From DALYLB01 sp046154695 (GTDB taxonomy: Bacteria; Acidobacteriota; Blastocatellia; RBC074), in NCBI GenBank assembly GCA_046154695.1, contig JBJXFI010000376.1, positions 1 to 27,190 of the forward strand: a DNA stretch of 27,190 nucleotides, given 5' to 3'. Shown piece after piece: positions 27,177-27,190 of this stretch. Under the pieces are notes generated by a model. The model searched no databases. It worked only from the letters and a program-made list of their open reading frames with translations, and was not told the DNA's origin. A program made the position numbers and the translations under genes. Each line of letters opens with the position of its first letter. The first letter of the stretch is position 1.

Positions 27177-27190
27177 GCGATGTCCGGAGG

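Noticed and set aside
26993..27182. GGCGATG direct repeats flanking copy B as a target-site duplication
   Set aside because: Copy A shows no matching duplication at its borders, and seven bases can match by chance. It is kept only as a note with the repeat.

Overview
The window is GC-rich bacterial chromosome with a mixed gene set. No rRNA or tRNA gene, CRISPR array, transposase or phage gene was recognised. Several features suggest a free-living Gram-negative polysaccharide degrader: secreted sulfatase, esterase and sialidase-like proteins, a TonB-dependent receptor with an N-terminal carboxypeptidase-regulatory-like domain, a split MacA/MacB exporter, and a secreted HEAT-repeat/cyclophilin fusion. 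Acidobacteriota is my best guess. Planctomycetota or a related phylum cannot be excluded from sequence alone.

Layout. 292-1539 (+) is a secreted beta-propeller-like protein. 1551-6690 (-) is a compact three-gene operon: sulfatase, then an esterase/SMP-30 fusion, then a HEAT/cyclophilin fusion. 6950-8128 (+) is a conserved secreted protein of unknown function. 8400-10592 (-) is a ZnuD-like TonB-dependent receptor. 10995-13373 (+) is hypF, with no other hydrogenase maturation gene in view. 13539-17487 (+) is a MacA-type adaptor, an ABC ATPase and a permease. 17552-19227 (-) holds the two siroheme-synthesis activities as separate genes (SirC-like and CobA/SumT), preceded by a possible small ORF. 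20027-21073 (+) is a secreted sialidase-like BNR protein. 21133-24822 (-) is a signalling operon. 25414-26691 (-) is a glycosyltransferase followed by a strong intrinsic terminator.

The most interesting locus is the signalling operon at 21133-24822. It encodes a stand-alone H-NOX-like protein, a hybrid histidine kinase whose N-terminus is an HNOBA domain (the domain that follows H-NOX in soluble guanylyl cyclase), and a NarL-type response regulator. The kinase carries HisKA, HATPase, two receivers and an Hpt domain. The H-NOX protein aligns without gaps to the cyclase heme region, yet it has Cys in place of the proximal His heme ligand and His in place of the Arg of the YxSxR motif. This suggests a split, cyclase-like sensor with altered or absent heme ligation.

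The second notable feature is a dispersed non-coding repeat of 174 bp. It has two full copies (8164-8337 and 27003-27176), a shorter relative (6861-6925) and a possible degenerate end (about 10664-10690). Each end is itself a palindrome, and the right-hand palindrome is followed by a T-run, so it resembles an intrinsic terminator. Other intergenic regions also carry inverted repeats, notably the macA-macB spacer.
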